Shown here piece after piece: positions 42,960 through 53,789 of a stretch of 64,000 nucleotides of DNA. This DNA is from Nocardiopsis metallicus (lineage in GTDB: Bacteria > Actinomycetota > Actinomycetes > Streptosporangiales > Streptosporangiaceae), in assembly GCF_014201115.1 (NCBI RefSeq), contig NZ_JACHDO010000001.1:496001-560000 (forward strand), read 5' to 3'. Each line of letters begins with the position of its first letter. Position 1 is the first letter of the stretch. The translations under genes and the position numbers were made by a program. The notes below the pieces were generated by a model. The model had not been told where the DNA came from. It made no database searches and saw only the letters and a program-made list of their open reading frames with translations.

Positions 42960-44828
42960 TCAGCCCTTGGCCCGTTGGAGCTCCTCCACCCGCGCCACCA
43001 GCTCCGAGGCCAGCACCCGCAGTTCCGAGAACCGGTGCTCGGGCAGGTCCAGCAGGCTGTGCCCGTTCAGCCAGCCCGGAGCCGAGGCCACCGCGTGCCG
43101 GGCCGTGCGCTTGTTGGTCGGCCGCCCCCGCCAGGCCGCCACCTCCACCAGCCCGGTTCGCATCGTGGTGGTCAGCGTCCCGTGTGCGCGCCCCTGCACG
43201 TGGGCCAGCAGCCGCCCGGTGCTCCCGCCCGGCTCGGGGTTGCGCCGCAACCGGATCGCCGTGAGGTCCGGAGCGCCCAGCCCCCGCAGGAACCGCACCC
43301 GCGATCCGGGCTCGACCAGGGAGCGGAACTCGCGCTGGCCCGCCTCGTCGCGCACCCACCGCGAGGAGGAGGGCACCAGCACGAAGGTCTCGTCCGTGGT
43401 CGCGGCCAGCGCCACCCGGGGAGCCAACCGCTCCCACCCGCCGGTCAGGTTGACCACCGAGCACGTCCCGACGGCGGTGGGGGAGTCCATCCAGGTGGAC
43501 AGGCGCACCCGGACGTCCTTGGTGACCTCCCGGGGCCAGTCACCGACCAGGGCGGGCACGGCCGCGCCCGCGGCGAGGTCGTCCCGGTCGCTCCTCCCGG
43601 CCTTCTCGGCGCCGTCCGACTTCGCCGGGTCCTGCGTGCTCTGCGCGGCCTCGGCACCCTCACCCCCGAGCAGCTCGGACACCCGCTCCAGCACCGCGGT
43701 GGCCCGTTCCAGGGTCAGTCCGCCCTTGGCCTCCTTGGCGTTGGACCCCTGGCTGTACACCCGGGAGGCGTCCCCGCCCGCGAAGAGCCGGGTGCGCGAG
43801 AGCGGCCGCAGCACGTACAGGTCGCTGGCTGCACCGATCGACTCCGCACCCAGGTACCGGTTGAAGTCCGGCCACACCGCCTCCATGAGCAGTCCCGAAC
43901 GCACCATGCGCGCCTGGGTGGCGGCGGCCAGCTTCGGGGTGGTCTCACTGGCCCCGTAGGCCACCAGCACCCGGCCCCGCTTGGGGTCGGACAGCCCCTC
44001 CACCCCGCGCCGCACGAACAGCTCCACCCCGTCGGGGGTGTAGGGCGGGTCGGTGAAGACCAGGTCGGCGCTCTCCCGCAGCGTCGCGGGCAGCCCCAGC
44101 CGCAGGTCCGCGCTGTAGGTGCGCACCGGCAGCCCCAGCCGCTCGGCCACCGCGTCGATGTGCGCCAGCACCCGCTCGTCCAGGTCCACCACCGACACCC
44201 GCGCCCCCGGCTGCACCAGGGTCAGCGCCAGGGAGGTCAGGTCGTGGTCGCCCACGCACAGCAGCGTGCGCTGACTCAGGTCGAACCGGGTGGCCAGGAA
44301 CAGTGCCCGTCGCAGGGCGGTCTCGGCGGTCGCCGACACATGGTCCAGGTCGAGGTCGGAGGAGGGGCCCTCATGGACCGCGCGCACCAGTTCGGCGGCG
44401 GCCCGCGGGTGCTCCGAGAGCAGGTGGGCCACCGGGTCGGCCAGGATCGGGGCGTTCGCGCCGTTGTAGTGGGCGGGCCGCCGCAGCCGGCACCGGTCCC
44501 GCTCGGGCTCGCGCACCAGCTCCCCGGCTTCCTCCAGGGACTTGAGCAGGGAGGAGACCACGGCGTAGGCGACACCGCTGGCGCGCACGAGGTCGTTGGC
44601 GCTCCACCAGCGGCCGTCGGAGAGCAGCGCCAGGATCATCCTGGGTCGGGGGGCGTCGGTGCCGTGCTCGCGCAGGAAGTTCTGTGCCGCCTCGGGGAGG
44701 GGCGGGTGCTGGTCGGGCCGCGGGGCCGCGGGTGTTTCCAGAACCGGGATCCCCGGTACGCGGGTGGTCTTGTCAGTGGTGCTGGCGCCGGTCTCGTCCG
44801 GGCCGGGGGAAATCGGGTGTCCTGCCAT
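42960..44828 (-). CDS. Bis-aminopropyl spermidine synthase-like protein (BpsA-type methyltransferase fold)
   Basis: 622 aa from the ATG at 44828 (GGGAGG upstream). About 60 disordered residues are followed by a winged helix (P-R-P-R-M-I-L-A-L-L-S-D-G-R-W-W-S-A-N-D-L-V-R-A, about 61-130). The BpsA core has L-L-C-V-G-D-H-D-L-T-S-L-A-L (nucleotide-loop-like; archaeal BpsA has G-D-D-D), V-S-V-V-D-L-D-E-R-V-L, and L-V-F-T-D-P-P-Y-T-P-D-G-V-E-L-F. An OB-like/uncharacterised C-terminus (about 400-622) is not in archaeal BpsA. The archaeal enzyme makes branched polyamines; activity in actinobacteria is not established. Arg/His in place of D-D-D may alter the substrate. Confidence 0.75.
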   Translation of the reverse strand: MAGHPISPGPDETGASTTDKTTRVPGIPVLETPAAPRPDQHPPLPEAAQNFLREHGTDAPRPRMILALLSDGRWWSANDLVRASGVAYAVVSSLLKSLEEAGELVREPERDRCRLRRPAHYNGANAPILADPVAHLLSEHPRAAAELVRAVHEGPSSDLDLDHVSATAETALRRALFLATRFDLSQRTLLCVGDHDLTSLALTLVQPGARVSVVDLDERVLAHIDAVAERLGLPVRTYSADLRLGLPATLRESADLVFTDPPYTPDGVELFVRRGVEGLSDPKRGRVLVAYGASETTPKLAAATQARMVRSGLLMEAVWPDFNRYLGAESIGAASDLYVLRPLSRTRLFAGGDASRVYSQGSNAKEAKGGLTLERATAVLERVSELLGGEGAEAAQSTQDPAKSDGAEKAGRSDRDDLAAGAAVPALVGDWPREVTKDVRVRLSTWMDSPTAVGTCSVVNLTGGWERLAPRVALAATTDETFVLVPSSSRWVRDEAGQREFRSLVEPGSRVRFLRGLGAPDLTAIRLRRNPEPGGSTGRLLAHVQGRAHGTLTTTMRTGLVEVAAWRGRPTNKRTARHAVASAPGWLNGHSLLDLPEHRFSELRVLASELVARVEELQRAKG

Positions 44829-45418
44829 CTGCCGATCCTCCCATGTCACGCGGGCTCCACCGGTGGCTCGGCGGTGACTCGGCCCGGGGTGGTTCATGCA
44901 GGATGAGGGAGATATCACTTCCCTGGTCGCTTCCTCCCCCCTTGGGCGCGGCGTTAACGCCGAGGTAATGTGGGCTTGCGGCGCGCTGTGTTCGTGTGCC
45001 TCGGGTGAAGAATCGGCCCCCGGTCGGCGTTTTACCCACTTTGGGAGGTTTAGCGGGGTTCCCTCGTGGAAAAACCGGCTAGGCCAGCCCTCACCGGATG
45101 CGAATCCGGGAGGGACACGTGTCACCTTCCACGGATCGGGCACGCACTGACCGACGGCGCACCGCGGCGCCACCTGGTCTAGACCTACGATTCGCATCGT
45201 GGCTGGACCAGCGTGTATAAGAGAACCTGCCCGCAGCGGGCAGCCCGACCAGCACCGGCGACACGAGGACGTGTACGCGAGACGGTGAACCGGCCGGGCA
45301 CCCGCACAGCCGGGTCCCCGCCCCACCGGGCGGACACAACAGCATCACGTACGCAGCAGGGCCAATGTCGTCCCGGATGCGCTTTTCACGAAGCCGATCT
45401 AAGACGACAGGAGGGTAG
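44829..45418. other. Intergenic region with gltB promoter
   Basis: 590 bp without a credible gene. TATAAG (45216-45221) is the clearest -10-like box before gltB. ACGAT (45187-45191)/ATCGT (45196-45200) is a small dyad just upstream and could be a regulator site. I found no convincing GlnR box (see rejected items). A palindrome-free AT-containing stretch is present at 45030-45075. Confidence 0.5.
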
Positions 45419-48400
45419 ATGCCTGCTGGAAACGTGCGGCGTTCGTCCGTCCGAACGAACGCGACCGCCACACCCCAGGGCCTGTACGACCCCACCTTCG
45501 AGCACGACGCCTGCGGTGTGGGCTTCGTGGCCGACCTCACTGGACGTCGCAGTCACGACATCGTGCAGAAGGCGCTCACCGTACTGCGCAACCTGGACCA
45601 CCGCGGCGCCTCCGGCGCCGACCCCGACGACGGCGACGGCGCGGGCATCCTCACCCAGGTTCCGCACGAGCTCTACACCGAGGTCTGCGACTTCCCCCTC
45701 CCCGAAGCCGGCGCCTACGCCACCGGCATCGGCTTCCTCCCCTCCGACGCCGCCGAGCGCGCCGCCGCCGTGGAGAAGATCAACACCATCGTCAACGACG
45801 AGGGCCTGACCCTCCTCGGCTGGCGCGAGGTGCCCTTCGAACCCCAGTACAGCGGCCCCGCCGCCCGCGAGGTCATGCCCTACTTCGGGCAGATCTTCAT
45901 CGCCGGAACCGAGGGCACCCCCACCGAGGGCCTCGCCGGAATCGACCTCGAGCGCCACGCCTACTGCGTCCGCAAGCGCGCCGAGCACGAGACCGACGTC
46001 TACTTCCCGAGCCTGTCCCCGCGCACCATCGCCTACAAGGGCATGCTCACCACCCCGCAGCTGGAGCCGTTCTTCCCGGACCTGTCCGACCGCCGCTACG
46101 CCTCCGGTCTGGCCCTGGTCCACTCCCGGTTCTCCACCAACACCTTCCCGTCCTGGCCGCTCGCCCACCCGTTCCGCTTCGTGGCGCACAACGGCGAGAT
46201 CAACACGGTCAAGGGCAACCGGAACATGATGCGCTCACGCGAGGCCAAGCTCGCCAGCGACCTCATCCCAGGCGACCTGAACCGCATCTTCCCCATCGTC
46301 GACCCCGACGACTCCGACACCGCGTCCTTCGACGACGCCCTGGAGCTCCTCCACCTCGGCGGCCGCTCCCTGCCGCACGCGGTCCTGATGATGATCCCGG
46401 AGCCCTGGGAGAACCACACCGAGATGGACCCGGCCGTGCGGGCCTTCTACGAGTACCACTCCACGCTCATGGAGCCCTGGGACGGCCCCGCCTCGGTGTC
46501 CTTCACCGACGGCACCCTCGTCGGCTCCGTCCTGGACCGCAACGGCCTGCGTCCCGGCCGCTACTGGGTCACCGACGACGGCCTCGTCGTCCTGGCCTCC
46601 GAAGCCGGCGTCCTGGACATCGACCCCGCCACCGTCGTGCGCAAGGGCCGCCTGCAGCCCGGCCGCATCTTCGTCGTCGACACCGCCCAGGGGCGGATCA
46701 TCGAGGACGAGGAGATCAAGGCGGAACTCGCCGCCGAGCACCCCTACCAGGAGTGGATCGACTCCGGCGTCCTGCGCCTGAACGACCTCCCCCAGGCCGA
46801 GCCGACCCCGGTCACCGAACTCAACCTCGCCCAGCAGGTCTTCGGCTACACCGAGGAGGAGCTCCGGATCCTCCTCACCCCGATGGCCCGCACCGGCGCC
46901 GAGCCGATCGGCTCCATGGGCACCGACACCCCGGTGGCCGCCCTGTCCGACCGCTCGCGCCAGCTCTTCGACTACTTCTCGCAGAACTTCGCGCAGGTCA
47001 CCAACCCGCCGCTGGACGCCATCCGCGAGGAGATGGTCACCAGCCTCTCCACGCTCCTGGGCGCCGAGCACAACATCCTGGACGCGGCTCCCGGCGACAC
47101 CCAGCGGCTCGTGCTGCCCACCCCGGTCGTCGACCAGGCCCAGCTCGCCGCGATCGTCTCCGCCGGACGGACCAACCCCGCCCTGAAGACCTTCGCCGTC
47201 GACGGCACCTACCCCGTCGACGGCGGCGGCGACGCCCTGTCCGACCGCCTGGACGAGATCAACGCCGAGGTCTCCGCGGCCATCGCCGACGGCGCCCACA
47301 TCCTCGTCCTCAGCGACCGCGCCGCCGACTCCGGCCGAGCCCCCGTCCCGTCACTGCTGCTCACCGGGTCGGTCCACCACCACCTGGTCCGCGAGAAGAC
47401 CCGCACCGAAGTCGGCCTGCTCGTCGAGGCCGGCGACGTGCGCGAAGCCCACCACGTCGCCCTCCTCGTCGGCTACGGCGCCTCCGCGGTCAACCCGTAC
47501 CTGGCCCTGGAGACCGTCCGCGACCTCGTCGAGCGCGGTGTCATCGGCGGCATCGAAGCCGACCAGGCCGTCGCCAACGTCGTCAAGGCGTTCGGCAAGA
47601 GCGTCCTGAAGATCATGTCCAAGATCGGCGTGTCCACCGTCAGCTCCTACACCGGCGCCCAGATCTTCGAGGCCCTGGGCTTGGGCCAGGACGTCATCGA
47701 CCGCTGCTTCACCGGCACCACCTCCCGCCTGGGCGGCGTCGGCTTCGACGTCCTCGCCGAAGAGGTCGCCATCCGCCACCGCCGCGCCCACACCGCCAAC
47801 CCCACCGCCCACCGGCGCCTCGAGGTCGGCGGCGAGTACCAGTGGCGCCGCGAGGGCGAACCGCACCTGTTCAACCCCGAGACGGTCTTCAAGCTCCAGC
47901 ACTCCACCCGGAGCCGCAAGTACGAGATCTTCAAGGAGTACACGAGCAAGGTCGACGACCAGGCCGAGAAGCTCATGACCCTGCGCGGGCTCTTCCGCCT
48001 CAAGGAGGGCGTGCGCGAGCCCGTCCCCATCGACGAGGTCGAACCCGTCTCGGAGATCGTCAAGCGCTTCTCCACCGGCGCCATGTCCTACGGCTCCATC
48101 TCCGCCGAGGCACACGAGACCCTCGCCATCGCGATGAACCGCCTGGGCGGCAAGTCCAACACCGGCGAGGGCGGCGAGGACCCCGCACGCTTCACCCCCG
48201 ACGCCAACGGCGACCTGCGCCGCAGCGCCATCAAGCAGGTGGCCTCCGGCCGCTTCGGCGTCACCTCGCACTACCTCAGCAACGCCGACGACATCCAGAT
48301 CAAGATGGCCCAGGGCGCCAAGCCCGGCGAGGGCGGCCAGCTGCCCGGCCACAAGGTCTACCCGTGGGTGGCGCAGACCCGCCACTCCACTCCCGGCGTC

Positions 48401-49975
48401 GGCCTCATCTCGCCGCCGCCCCACCACGACATCTACTCCATCGAGGACCTCGCCCAGCTCATCCACGACCTCAAGAACGCGAACCCCGCCGCACGGGTCC
48501 ACGTCAAGCTGGTCTCCGAAGCGGGCGTGGGCACCGTCGCCACCGGTGTGTCCAAGGCGCACGCCGACGTCGTCCTCATCTCCGGCCACGACGGGGGCAC
48601 CGGCGCCTCGCCGCTCAACTCGCTCAAGCACGCGGGCACCCCCTGGGAGCTCGGCCTCGCCGAAACCCAGCAGACCCTCCTGCTCAACGGACTGCGCGAC
48701 CGCATCGTCGTCCAAGCCGACGGCCAGATGAAGACCGGCCGCGACGTCCTCGTCGCCGCGCTGCTTGGCGCCGAGGAGTTCGGTTTCGCCACCGCACCCC
48801 TCGTCGTCTCCGGATGCGTCATGATGCGGGTCTGCCACCTCGACACCTGCCCCGTGGGCGTGGCCACCCAGAACCCCGCCCTGCGGGAGCGGTTCTCCGG
48901 CAAGGCCGAGTACGTCGTCAACTTCTTCGAGTTCATCGCCCAGGAAGTCCGCGAATACCTCGCCCAGCTCGGCTTCCGCAGCCTCGACGAGGCCATCGGT
49001 TCCGTCGACCTGCTCGACACCAGCGACGCCGTCGACCACTGGAAGGCCCAGGGCCTGGACCTGTCGCCGATCCTGCACGAGGTCGAGCCCATCGCCGGCG
49101 ACCACCGCGCCCACCGCCGCAGTCAGGACCACGGCCTCGAAAAGGCCCTGGACAACACCCTCATCCAGCTCAGCGAGGGCGCACTCGACTTCGGCCAGCC
49201 GGTCAAGCTCGAACTCCCGGTCCGCAACGTCAACCGCACCGTCGGCACCATGCTCGGCCACGAGGTCACCAAGCGCTACGGCGCCACCGGCCTGCCCGAC
49301 GACACCATCGACGTGTCCTTCACCGGATCCGCGGGACAGTCCTTCGGCGCCTTCGTGCCCAAGGGCATCACCCTGCGCCTGTCCGGCGACGCCAACGACT
49401 ACGTCGGCAAGGGCCTCTCCGGCGGCCGCGTCATCGTCCGCCCCGCCGAAAGCTCCACCCTGGTCGCCGAGGACCACATCATCGCCGGAAACGTCATCGG
49501 CTACGGCGCCACCTCCGGAGAGATCTTCCTCCGCGGCATCGTCGGCGAACGCTTCTGCGTCCGCAACTCCGGCGCCCTCGCCGTCGTCGAAGGCGTCGGC
49601 GACCACGGCTGCGAGTACATGACCGGCGGGCGCGCCGTCATCCTCGGCCGCACCGGGCGCAACTTCGCCGCCGGCATGTCCGGAGGCATCGCCTACGTCC
49701 TGGACCTGGACACCGAACGAGTCAACGGCGAGATGGTCGACATCGAGGAGCTCACCGGCGAGGACCGCGAATTCCTCACCGACGCGCTCAACCGCCACCA
49801 CGCCCTGACCGGCTCCACCGTCGCCGAGCGCCTCCTGGCCCAGAGTGACAAGGGCCTCGACCGCATCGCCAAGGTCATGCCGCGCGACTTCAAGCGCGTC
49901 CTGCTCGCCCAGGCCGAAGCCGAACGCGAGGGACGCGACGTCAACGAGGCCGTCATGGCCTCCGCGCAGTCCTGA
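45419..49975 (+). CDS. gltB: Glutamate synthase (NADPH) large subunit
   Basis: 1518 aa, full length, ATG at 45419 with GACAGGAGGG upstream. Class II glutaminase: nucleophile Cys in E-H-D-A-C-G-V-G-F (about 30-38). The central and FMN-binding synthase domains include [13 protein letters not shown] and G-E-G-G-E-D. The 3Fe-4S cysteines are in [18 protein letters not shown]. The C-terminal beta-helix (gxGxG repeats, about 1250-1480) includes G-G-R-V-I-V-R-P and [10 protein letters not shown]. It converts 2-oxoglutarate and Gln to two Glu with GltD. GltD starts 27 bp later. Confidence 0.98.
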   Translation: MPAGNVRRSSVRTNATATPQGLYDPTFEHDACGVGFVADLTGRRSHDIVQKALTVLRNLDHRGASGADPDDGDGAGILTQVPHELYTEVCDFPLPEAGAYATGIGFLPSDAAERAAAVEKINTIVNDEGLTLLGWREVPFEPQYSGPAAREVMPYFGQIFIAGTEGTPTEGLAGIDLERHAYCVRKRAEHETDVYFPSLSPRTIAYKGMLTTPQLEPFFPDLSDRRYASGLALVHSRFSTNTFPSWPLAHPFRFVAHNGEINTVKGNRNMMRSREAKLASDLIPGDLNRIFPIVDPDDSDTASFDDALELLHLGGRSLPHAVLMMIPEPWENHTEMDPAVRAFYEYHSTLMEPWDGPASVSFTDGTLVGSVLDRNGLRPGRYWVTDDGLVVLASEAGVLDIDPATVVRKGRLQPGRIFVVDTAQGRIIEDEEIKAELAAEHPYQEWIDSGVLRLNDLPQAEPTPVTELNLAQQVFGYTEEELRILLTPMARTGAEPIGSMGTDTPVAALSDRSRQLFDYFSQNFAQVTNPPLDAIREEMVTSLSTLLGAEHNILDAAPGDTQRLVLPTPVVDQAQLAAIVSAGRTNPALKTFAVDGTYPVDGGGDALSDRLDEINAEVSAAIADGAHILVLSDRAADSGRAPVPSLLLTGSVHHHLVREKTRTEVGLLVEAGDVREAHHVALLVGYGASAVNPYLALETVRDLVERGVIGGIEADQAVANVVKAFGKSVLKIMSKIGVSTVSSYTGAQIFEALGLGQDVIDRCFTGTTSRLGGVGFDVLAEEVAIRHRRAHTANPTAHRRLEVGGEYQWRREGEPHLFNPETVFKLQHSTRSRKYEIFKEYTSKVDDQAEKLMTLRGLFRLKEGVREPVPIDEVEPVSEIVKRFSTGAMSYGSISAEAHETLAIAMNRLGGKSNTGEGGEDPARFTPDANGDLRRSAIKQVASGRFGVTSHYLSNADDIQIKMAQGAKPGEGGQLPGHKVYPWVAQTRHSTPGVGLISPPPHHDIYSIEDLAQLIHDLKNANPAARVHVKLVSEAGVGTVATGVSKAHADVVLISGHDGGTGASPLNSLKHAGTPWELGLAETQQTLLLNGLRDRIVVQADGQMKTGRDVLVAALLGAEEFGFATAPLVVSGCVMMRVCHLDTCPVGVATQNPALRERFSGKAEYVVNFFEFIAQEVREYLAQLGFRSLDEAIGSVDLLDTSDAVDHWKAQGLDLSPILHEVEPIAGDHRAHRRSQDHGLEKALDNTLIQLSEGALDFGQPVKLELPVRNVNRTVGTMLGHEVTKRYGATGLPDDTIDVSFTGSAGQSFGAFVPKGITLRLSGDANDYVGKGLSGGRVIVRPAESSTLVAEDHIIAGNVIGYGATSGEIFLRGIVGERFCVRNSGALAVVEGVGDHGCEYMTGGRAVILGRTGRNFAAGMSGGIAYVLDLDTERVNGEMVDIEELTGEDREFLTDALNRHHALTGSTVAERLLAQSDKGLDRIAKVMPRDFKRVLLAQAEAEREGRDVNEAVMASAQS

Positions 49976-50002
49976 AGTCAGCACACGAAAGGAGGAAGAA
50001 CC

Positions 50003-51457
50003 ATGGCTGACCCCAAGGGTTTCCTGAAGATCACCGAGCGCGAGCTCCCCAAGCACCGCCCCGTCGACGTCCGCATCCAGGACTGGCGCGAGGTCCACGA
50101 GGACTTCGACCGGGGAACCGTCACCAAGCAGGCCTCACGCTGCATGGACTGCGGCATCCCCTTCTGCCACAACGGATGCCCCCTCGGCAACCTCATCCCC
50201 GAGTGGAACAACCTCGTCTACACCCACGACTGGGCCGAGGCGATCGAACGGCTGCACGCCACCAACAACTTCCCCGAATTCACCGGCCGCCTCTGCCCGG
50301 CGCCCTGCGAATCGGCCTGCGTGCTCGGCATCAACCAGCCCGCCGTCACCATCAAGAACGTCGAGGTCTCCATCATCGACCGCGCGTGGGAGGAAGGCTG
50401 GGTCAAGCCCCTGCCGCCCACCCACCGCACCGGCAAGAAGGTCGCCGTCGTCGGCTCCGGTCCCGCCGGCCTGGCCGCCGCACAGCAGCTCACCCGCGCC
50501 GGACACGACGTCACCGTCTACGAGCGCGCCGAACGCATCGGCGGCCTGCTCCGCTACGGCATCCCCGAGTTCAAGATGGAGAAGCGGCACATCGACCGCC
50601 GCCTCGCCCAGATGAGCGCCGAAGGCACCACCTTCCGCACCGGCGTCAACATCGGCGTCGACCTCACCGTCGACCAGCTCAAGGCCGACAACGACGCCGT
50701 CGTCCTCACCGGCGGCGCCACCAAGTGGCGCGACCTGCCCGCCACCGGCCGTGAACTCAAGGGCATCCACCAGGCTATGGAGTACCTGCCCCTGGCCAAC
50801 CAGGTGCAGGAGGGCGACCTGGACCGCGCCCCCATCCACGCCGAGGGCAAGCACGTCGTCGTCATCGGCGGCGGCGACACCGGCGCCGACTGCGTCGGCA
50901 CCGCCCACCGCCAGGGCGCTGCCTCGGTCACCCAGCTCGAGATCATGCCCAAGCCCCCCGCCAAGCGCCCCGACCACCAGCCCTGGCCCACCATGCCGAT
51001 GCTGTACAAGGTCACCAGCGCCCACGAGGAGGGCGGAAAGCGGATCTACTCCGTCAACACCCTGGAGTTCCTGGGCGACGAGGACGGCAACGTCCGCGCC
51101 CTCAAGCTCGTCGAGGTCAAGCGCGGCCCGAACGGCTTCGAACCGGTCGAGGGAACCGAACGCGAGATCCCCGCCGACCTGGTCACCCTCGCCATGGGCT
51201 TCGTCGGCCCGGAGAAGGAGGGCATGCTCGACCAGCTCGGCGTCGAACTCGACGGCCGCGGCAACGTGGTCCGCGACAACGACTACAAGACCACCGTCGA
51301 CGGCGTCTTCTGCGCCGGCGACATGGGCCGGGGCCAGTCGCTCATCGTCTGGGCCATCGCCGAGGGCCGCTCCGCCGCCGCCGGCGTGGACCGCTACCTC
51401 ACCCAGGACACCACCCTGCCCGTGGCCATCCCGCCCACCGAGCGCCCGCTCGTGTAG
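50003..51457 (+). CDS. gltD: Glutamate synthase small subunit
   Basis: 484 aa from the ATG at 50003 (AAAGGAGG upstream). N-terminal 4Fe-4S region C-M-D-C-G-I-P-F-C-H-N-G-C-P-L-G-N and C-P-A-P-C-E-S-A-C. FAD site V-A-V-V-G-S-G-P-A-G-L-A-A-A and NADPH site V-V-V-I-G-G-G-D-T-G-A-D-C. C-terminal G-V-F-C-A-G-D-M-G-R-G-Q-S-L-I-V. It passes electrons from NADPH to the large subunit. A terminator follows. Confidence 0.97.
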   Translation: MADPKGFLKITERELPKHRPVDVRIQDWREVHEDFDRGTVTKQASRCMDCGIPFCHNGCPLGNLIPEWNNLVYTHDWAEAIERLHATNNFPEFTGRLCPAPCESACVLGINQPAVTIKNVEVSIIDRAWEEGWVKPLPPTHRTGKKVAVVGSGPAGLAAAQQLTRAGHDVTVYERAERIGGLLRYGIPEFKMEKRHIDRRLAQMSAEGTTFRTGVNIGVDLTVDQLKADNDAVVLTGGATKWRDLPATGRELKGIHQAMEYLPLANQVQEGDLDRAPIHAEGKHVVVIGGGDTGADCVGTAHRQGAASVTQLEIMPKPPAKRPDHQPWPTMPMLYKVTSAHEEGGKRIYSVNTLEFLGDEDGNVRALKLVEVKRGPNGFEPVEGTEREIPADLVTLAMGFVGPEKEGMLDQLGVELDGRGNVVRDNDYKTTVDGVFCAGDMGRGQSLIVWAIAEGRSAAAGVDRYLTQDTTLPVAIPPTERPLV

Positions 51458-51487
51458 ACACACGGCCAGACACAACCGAATACCGAA

Positions 51488-51524
51488 CGTGCCGGGCGCG
51501 GGGGTCTACCCCGCGCCCGGCACG
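51488..51524 (+). terminator. Terminator after gltD
   Basis: Perfect 16-bp stem (51488-51503 with 51509-51524), loop GTCTA, ending 5 bp before the TACGAT box of the next gene. Confidence 0.88.
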
Positions 51525-51541
51525 CGTCCTACGATCGACGC

Positions 51542-51919
51542 ATGGTCTACCGAATCATCGGCGAAGGCGCCATGGTCCTCCACCTGGCCTTCCTCGTCTA
51601 CGTCGCACTCGGTGGCTTCCTCACCTGGCGCTGGCCCCCCATGATCTGGCCCCACCTCGCCTGCGCCCTCTACGGCCTCGGCATCACCGTCATCGGCTGG
51701 GACTGCCCACTCACCCACCTCGAGAACTGGGGCCGCGAACAGGCCGGACAGGCCGGACTCCCACCCGAGGGCTTCATCGAGCACTACCTCACCGGCGTCA
51801 TCTACCCCACCGAACACCTGCTCACAGCCCAGCTCCTCGTCGCCCTCAGCGTGGCCGCCTCCTGGGCCGGAGCCCTCTACCTACACCGAAAACGCCAGAC
51901 GGCAGGGGACCGCGCGTAA
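51542..51919 (+). CDS. DUF2784 membrane protein
   Basis: 125 aa from the ATG at 51542; TACGAT (51530-51535) ends 6 bases upstream (leaderless). Three transmembrane helices (about 10-30, 38-56, 97-117). P-L-T-x-L-E-N-x-x-R-x-x-A-G, G-F-I-E-H-Y-L and Y-P match the DUF2784 family, whose function is unknown. Confidence 0.85.
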   Translation: MVYRIIGEGAMVLHLAFLVYVALGGFLTWRWPPMIWPHLACALYGLGITVIGWDCPLTHLENWGREQAGQAGLPPEGFIEHYLTGVIYPTEHLLTAQLLVALSVAASWAGALYLHRKRQTAGDRA

Positions 51920-51982
51920 AAATCGCGAATGGATCCCGGCCACGCTATTCACGCCCAGCCCACCGACACCTACCGTCGAAAT

Positions 51983-52885
51983 ATGACCGTAGTGACCTGG
52001 GACTCTTACCTCGCGGCCGACCACTTCGTCATGCGCAGCGCCCGGCTGGTGGACCGGCACCGCTTCGCCTACCACTTCCAAGCCGGACCGGACCAGCCCG
52101 TACGCGCAGCCCTGGCCGCCCACCGCAACCTCGACGGCGGCTACGGCAACGCCCTCGACCCCGACCTGCGCGGCCACGCCAGCCAACCCGCCGCCGTCGA
52201 GATCGCCCTGCAGTACCTGGACGAACTCGGACCGATCCCCGAGGACATCGGCCAAGGCGTCTGCCGCTACCTCGCCTCGATCAGCAACGACGACGGCGGC
52301 CTGCCACCCGTCCTGCCCAACGTCCGCTACACCGAAGCCGCTCCCTGGTACCAGAAGACCGACGACTTCGGAAGCCGCCTCGACATCACCGCGATGATCA
52401 CCGGCCTGCTCCACAAGAGCAACATCACCCACCCCTGGCGCGATCGTGCCACCGCCTACTGCTGGAAGCACATCGACGGTCTCAACTGGACCGACCCGCA
52501 CGAAGCCATCGGCATCTGCGCCTTCCTGCAGTACGTCCCCGACCGCGCCCGCGCCGTCAGCGCGATGAACCACATCGCCCACATGATCCGCGCCGTCTTC
52601 GACGTCCACCCGCGAACCACCGGACACGTGCACACGCCGCTCGACCTCGCCTGCCACCCCGACCACATCGCCCGCCCGCTCTTCAGCGACGCCGAGATCG
52701 AACGCAACCTCGAGGCCTTCGAGAACCAGCAACGCGCAGACGGCGGCTGGGAAGCCTGCTGGGACCACTGGGACACCACCGCCACCCTCGAACGCGAGGG
52801 TATGCGCACCATCCAGCGCCTGCGCATCCTGCGCACCTACAGTCGTGTCCAGCCGGACCTGCCGAGCCCGCGCCGCGCTAGCTGA
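51983..52885 (+). CDS. Terpenoid-cyclase/prenyltransferase-repeat protein (uncharacterised)
   Basis: 300 aa from the ATG at 51983 (TACCGT ends 6 bases upstream; leaderless). Repeated segments such as R-N-L-D-G-G-Y-G-N, N-D-D-G-G-L-P-P and Q-R-A-D-G-G-W-E-A (QW/alpha-toroid repeats) resemble the squalene-cyclase/prenyltransferase fold. The D-x-D-D catalytic motif is not seen, so a cyclase activity is doubtful. Soluble; no signal peptide. Function unknown. Confidence 0.75.
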   Translation: MTVVTWDSYLAADHFVMRSARLVDRHRFAYHFQAGPDQPVRAALAAHRNLDGGYGNALDPDLRGHASQPAAVEIALQYLDELGPIPEDIGQGVCRYLASISNDDGGLPPVLPNVRYTEAAPWYQKTDDFGSRLDITAMITGLLHKSNITHPWRDRATAYCWKHIDGLNWTDPHEAIGICAFLQYVPDRARAVSAMNHIAHMIRAVFDVHPRTTGHVHTPLDLACHPDHIARPLFSDAEIERNLEAFENQQRADGGWEACWDHWDTTATLEREGMRTIQRLRILRTYSRVQPDLPSPRRAS

Positions 52886-52913
52886 ACCCCGGGAGACCGC
52901 CGTGGGTTCGGGG

Positions 52914-53633
52914 TCAGCCCAGGGCCAGAAAACGCACGCCCGCGGCCTCCAGAGCGGTCCGGTCCACATCGGAGCCAGCCCGGCCCGTCACCGCGCGCAC
53001 CGCCGCGAGTGACGCCAGTGGTGCCCCGGCGGTGGCCGCCCGCCCCGGCAGCACCCGTTCCAGCTCCACCGGGTCCACCCCCTCGAACAGCACCTCGCGA
53101 ACCGTGTCCAGGGCAGCCGGGCCCGTCCACGGCTCCCGTCCCAGCGCGTCCGCGAGGTCGAGCCCGTGCAACACCAGTTCCACCACCCGGGTCACCAGGA
53201 AGTCCGTCAGCAGCATCCGGTCACCGTGCCGCGTCAGCACCACCCGGTCCACCGGCTCGGCCTCCAGCCGCGGCTCCAGGGCCCGCCAGGTGTCCCGCAG
53301 GACCCGGCCCGCCTCCTGAGCGTCCGAGCGCCGTGCCGCCTGCTCCATGGCGCTGTCCACCCGGTCCTCGTTCACCGCGGGGGAGAAGCGCACATCCGGC
53401 GCGTAGTAGCCAACCGCCGACACCAGATCCGGTCCCGATTCGGGCGGAACCTCGTCCAGGCTCACGATCACCCTGTGCAACGCACCCACCGTGTGCACCG
53501 AAAGCGCCGCCACATCCCACGGCACGCACCGCGTCGGCAGCACCGCGTCGGACTCCGACAAGTGCAGCAGAACCTTCTGCAAACCCGCGATTTCCGACTC
53601 AAGAGCAGAAACAACCACAGAACGATCAAACAC
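52914..53633 (-). CDS. Mycothiol-dependent maleylpyruvate isomerase-family protein
   Basis: 239 aa from the GTG at 53633 (GAAGGGG upstream). The TIGR03083-like four-helix bundle is recognisable: L-P-T-R-C-V-P-W-D-V-A-A-L-S-V-H-T-V-G-A-L-H-R near the N-terminus (metal-binding His) and E-L-V-L-H-G-L-D-L-A-D-A-L-G (second His/Asp). Family members use mycothiol as thiol cofactor; the substrate is unknown. Divergent from pyruvate kinase across 156 bp. Confidence 0.85.
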   Translation of the reverse strand: MFDRSVVVSALESEIAGLQKVLLHLSESDAVLPTRCVPWDVAALSVHTVGALHRVIVSLDEVPPESGPDLVSAVGYYAPDVRFSPAVNEDRVDSAMEQAARRSDAQEAGRVLRDTWRALEPRLEAEPVDRVVLTRHGDRMLLTDFLVTRVVELVLHGLDLADALGREPWTGPAALDTVREVLFEGVDPVELERVLPGRAATAGAPLASLAAVRAVTGRAGSDVDRTALEAAGVRFLALG

Positions 53634-53789
53634 CGGCAACCCCTTCAACGAACACGAAACGCCACCGACAGGCCACACCCCACATCCAACACCCAGGGTC
53701 ACCACGTTCGCCCCGACTCCACCTCACATACGTGCATTCGCAACCTGGTTTAGACCACTCCATCCCCCAGACGCTCTAAAGTGATACTC

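Noticed and set aside
42975..44906. 643-aa plus-strand frame over the BpsA-like gene
   Set aside because: Complement of a real gene with a better domain match and an SD; low-complexity translation.
44940..44975. GlnR-type box (GTTAAC ... GTAATG) upstream of gltB
   Set aside because: Spacing and half-sites do not fit the GTnAC-n6-GaAAC pattern well enough.
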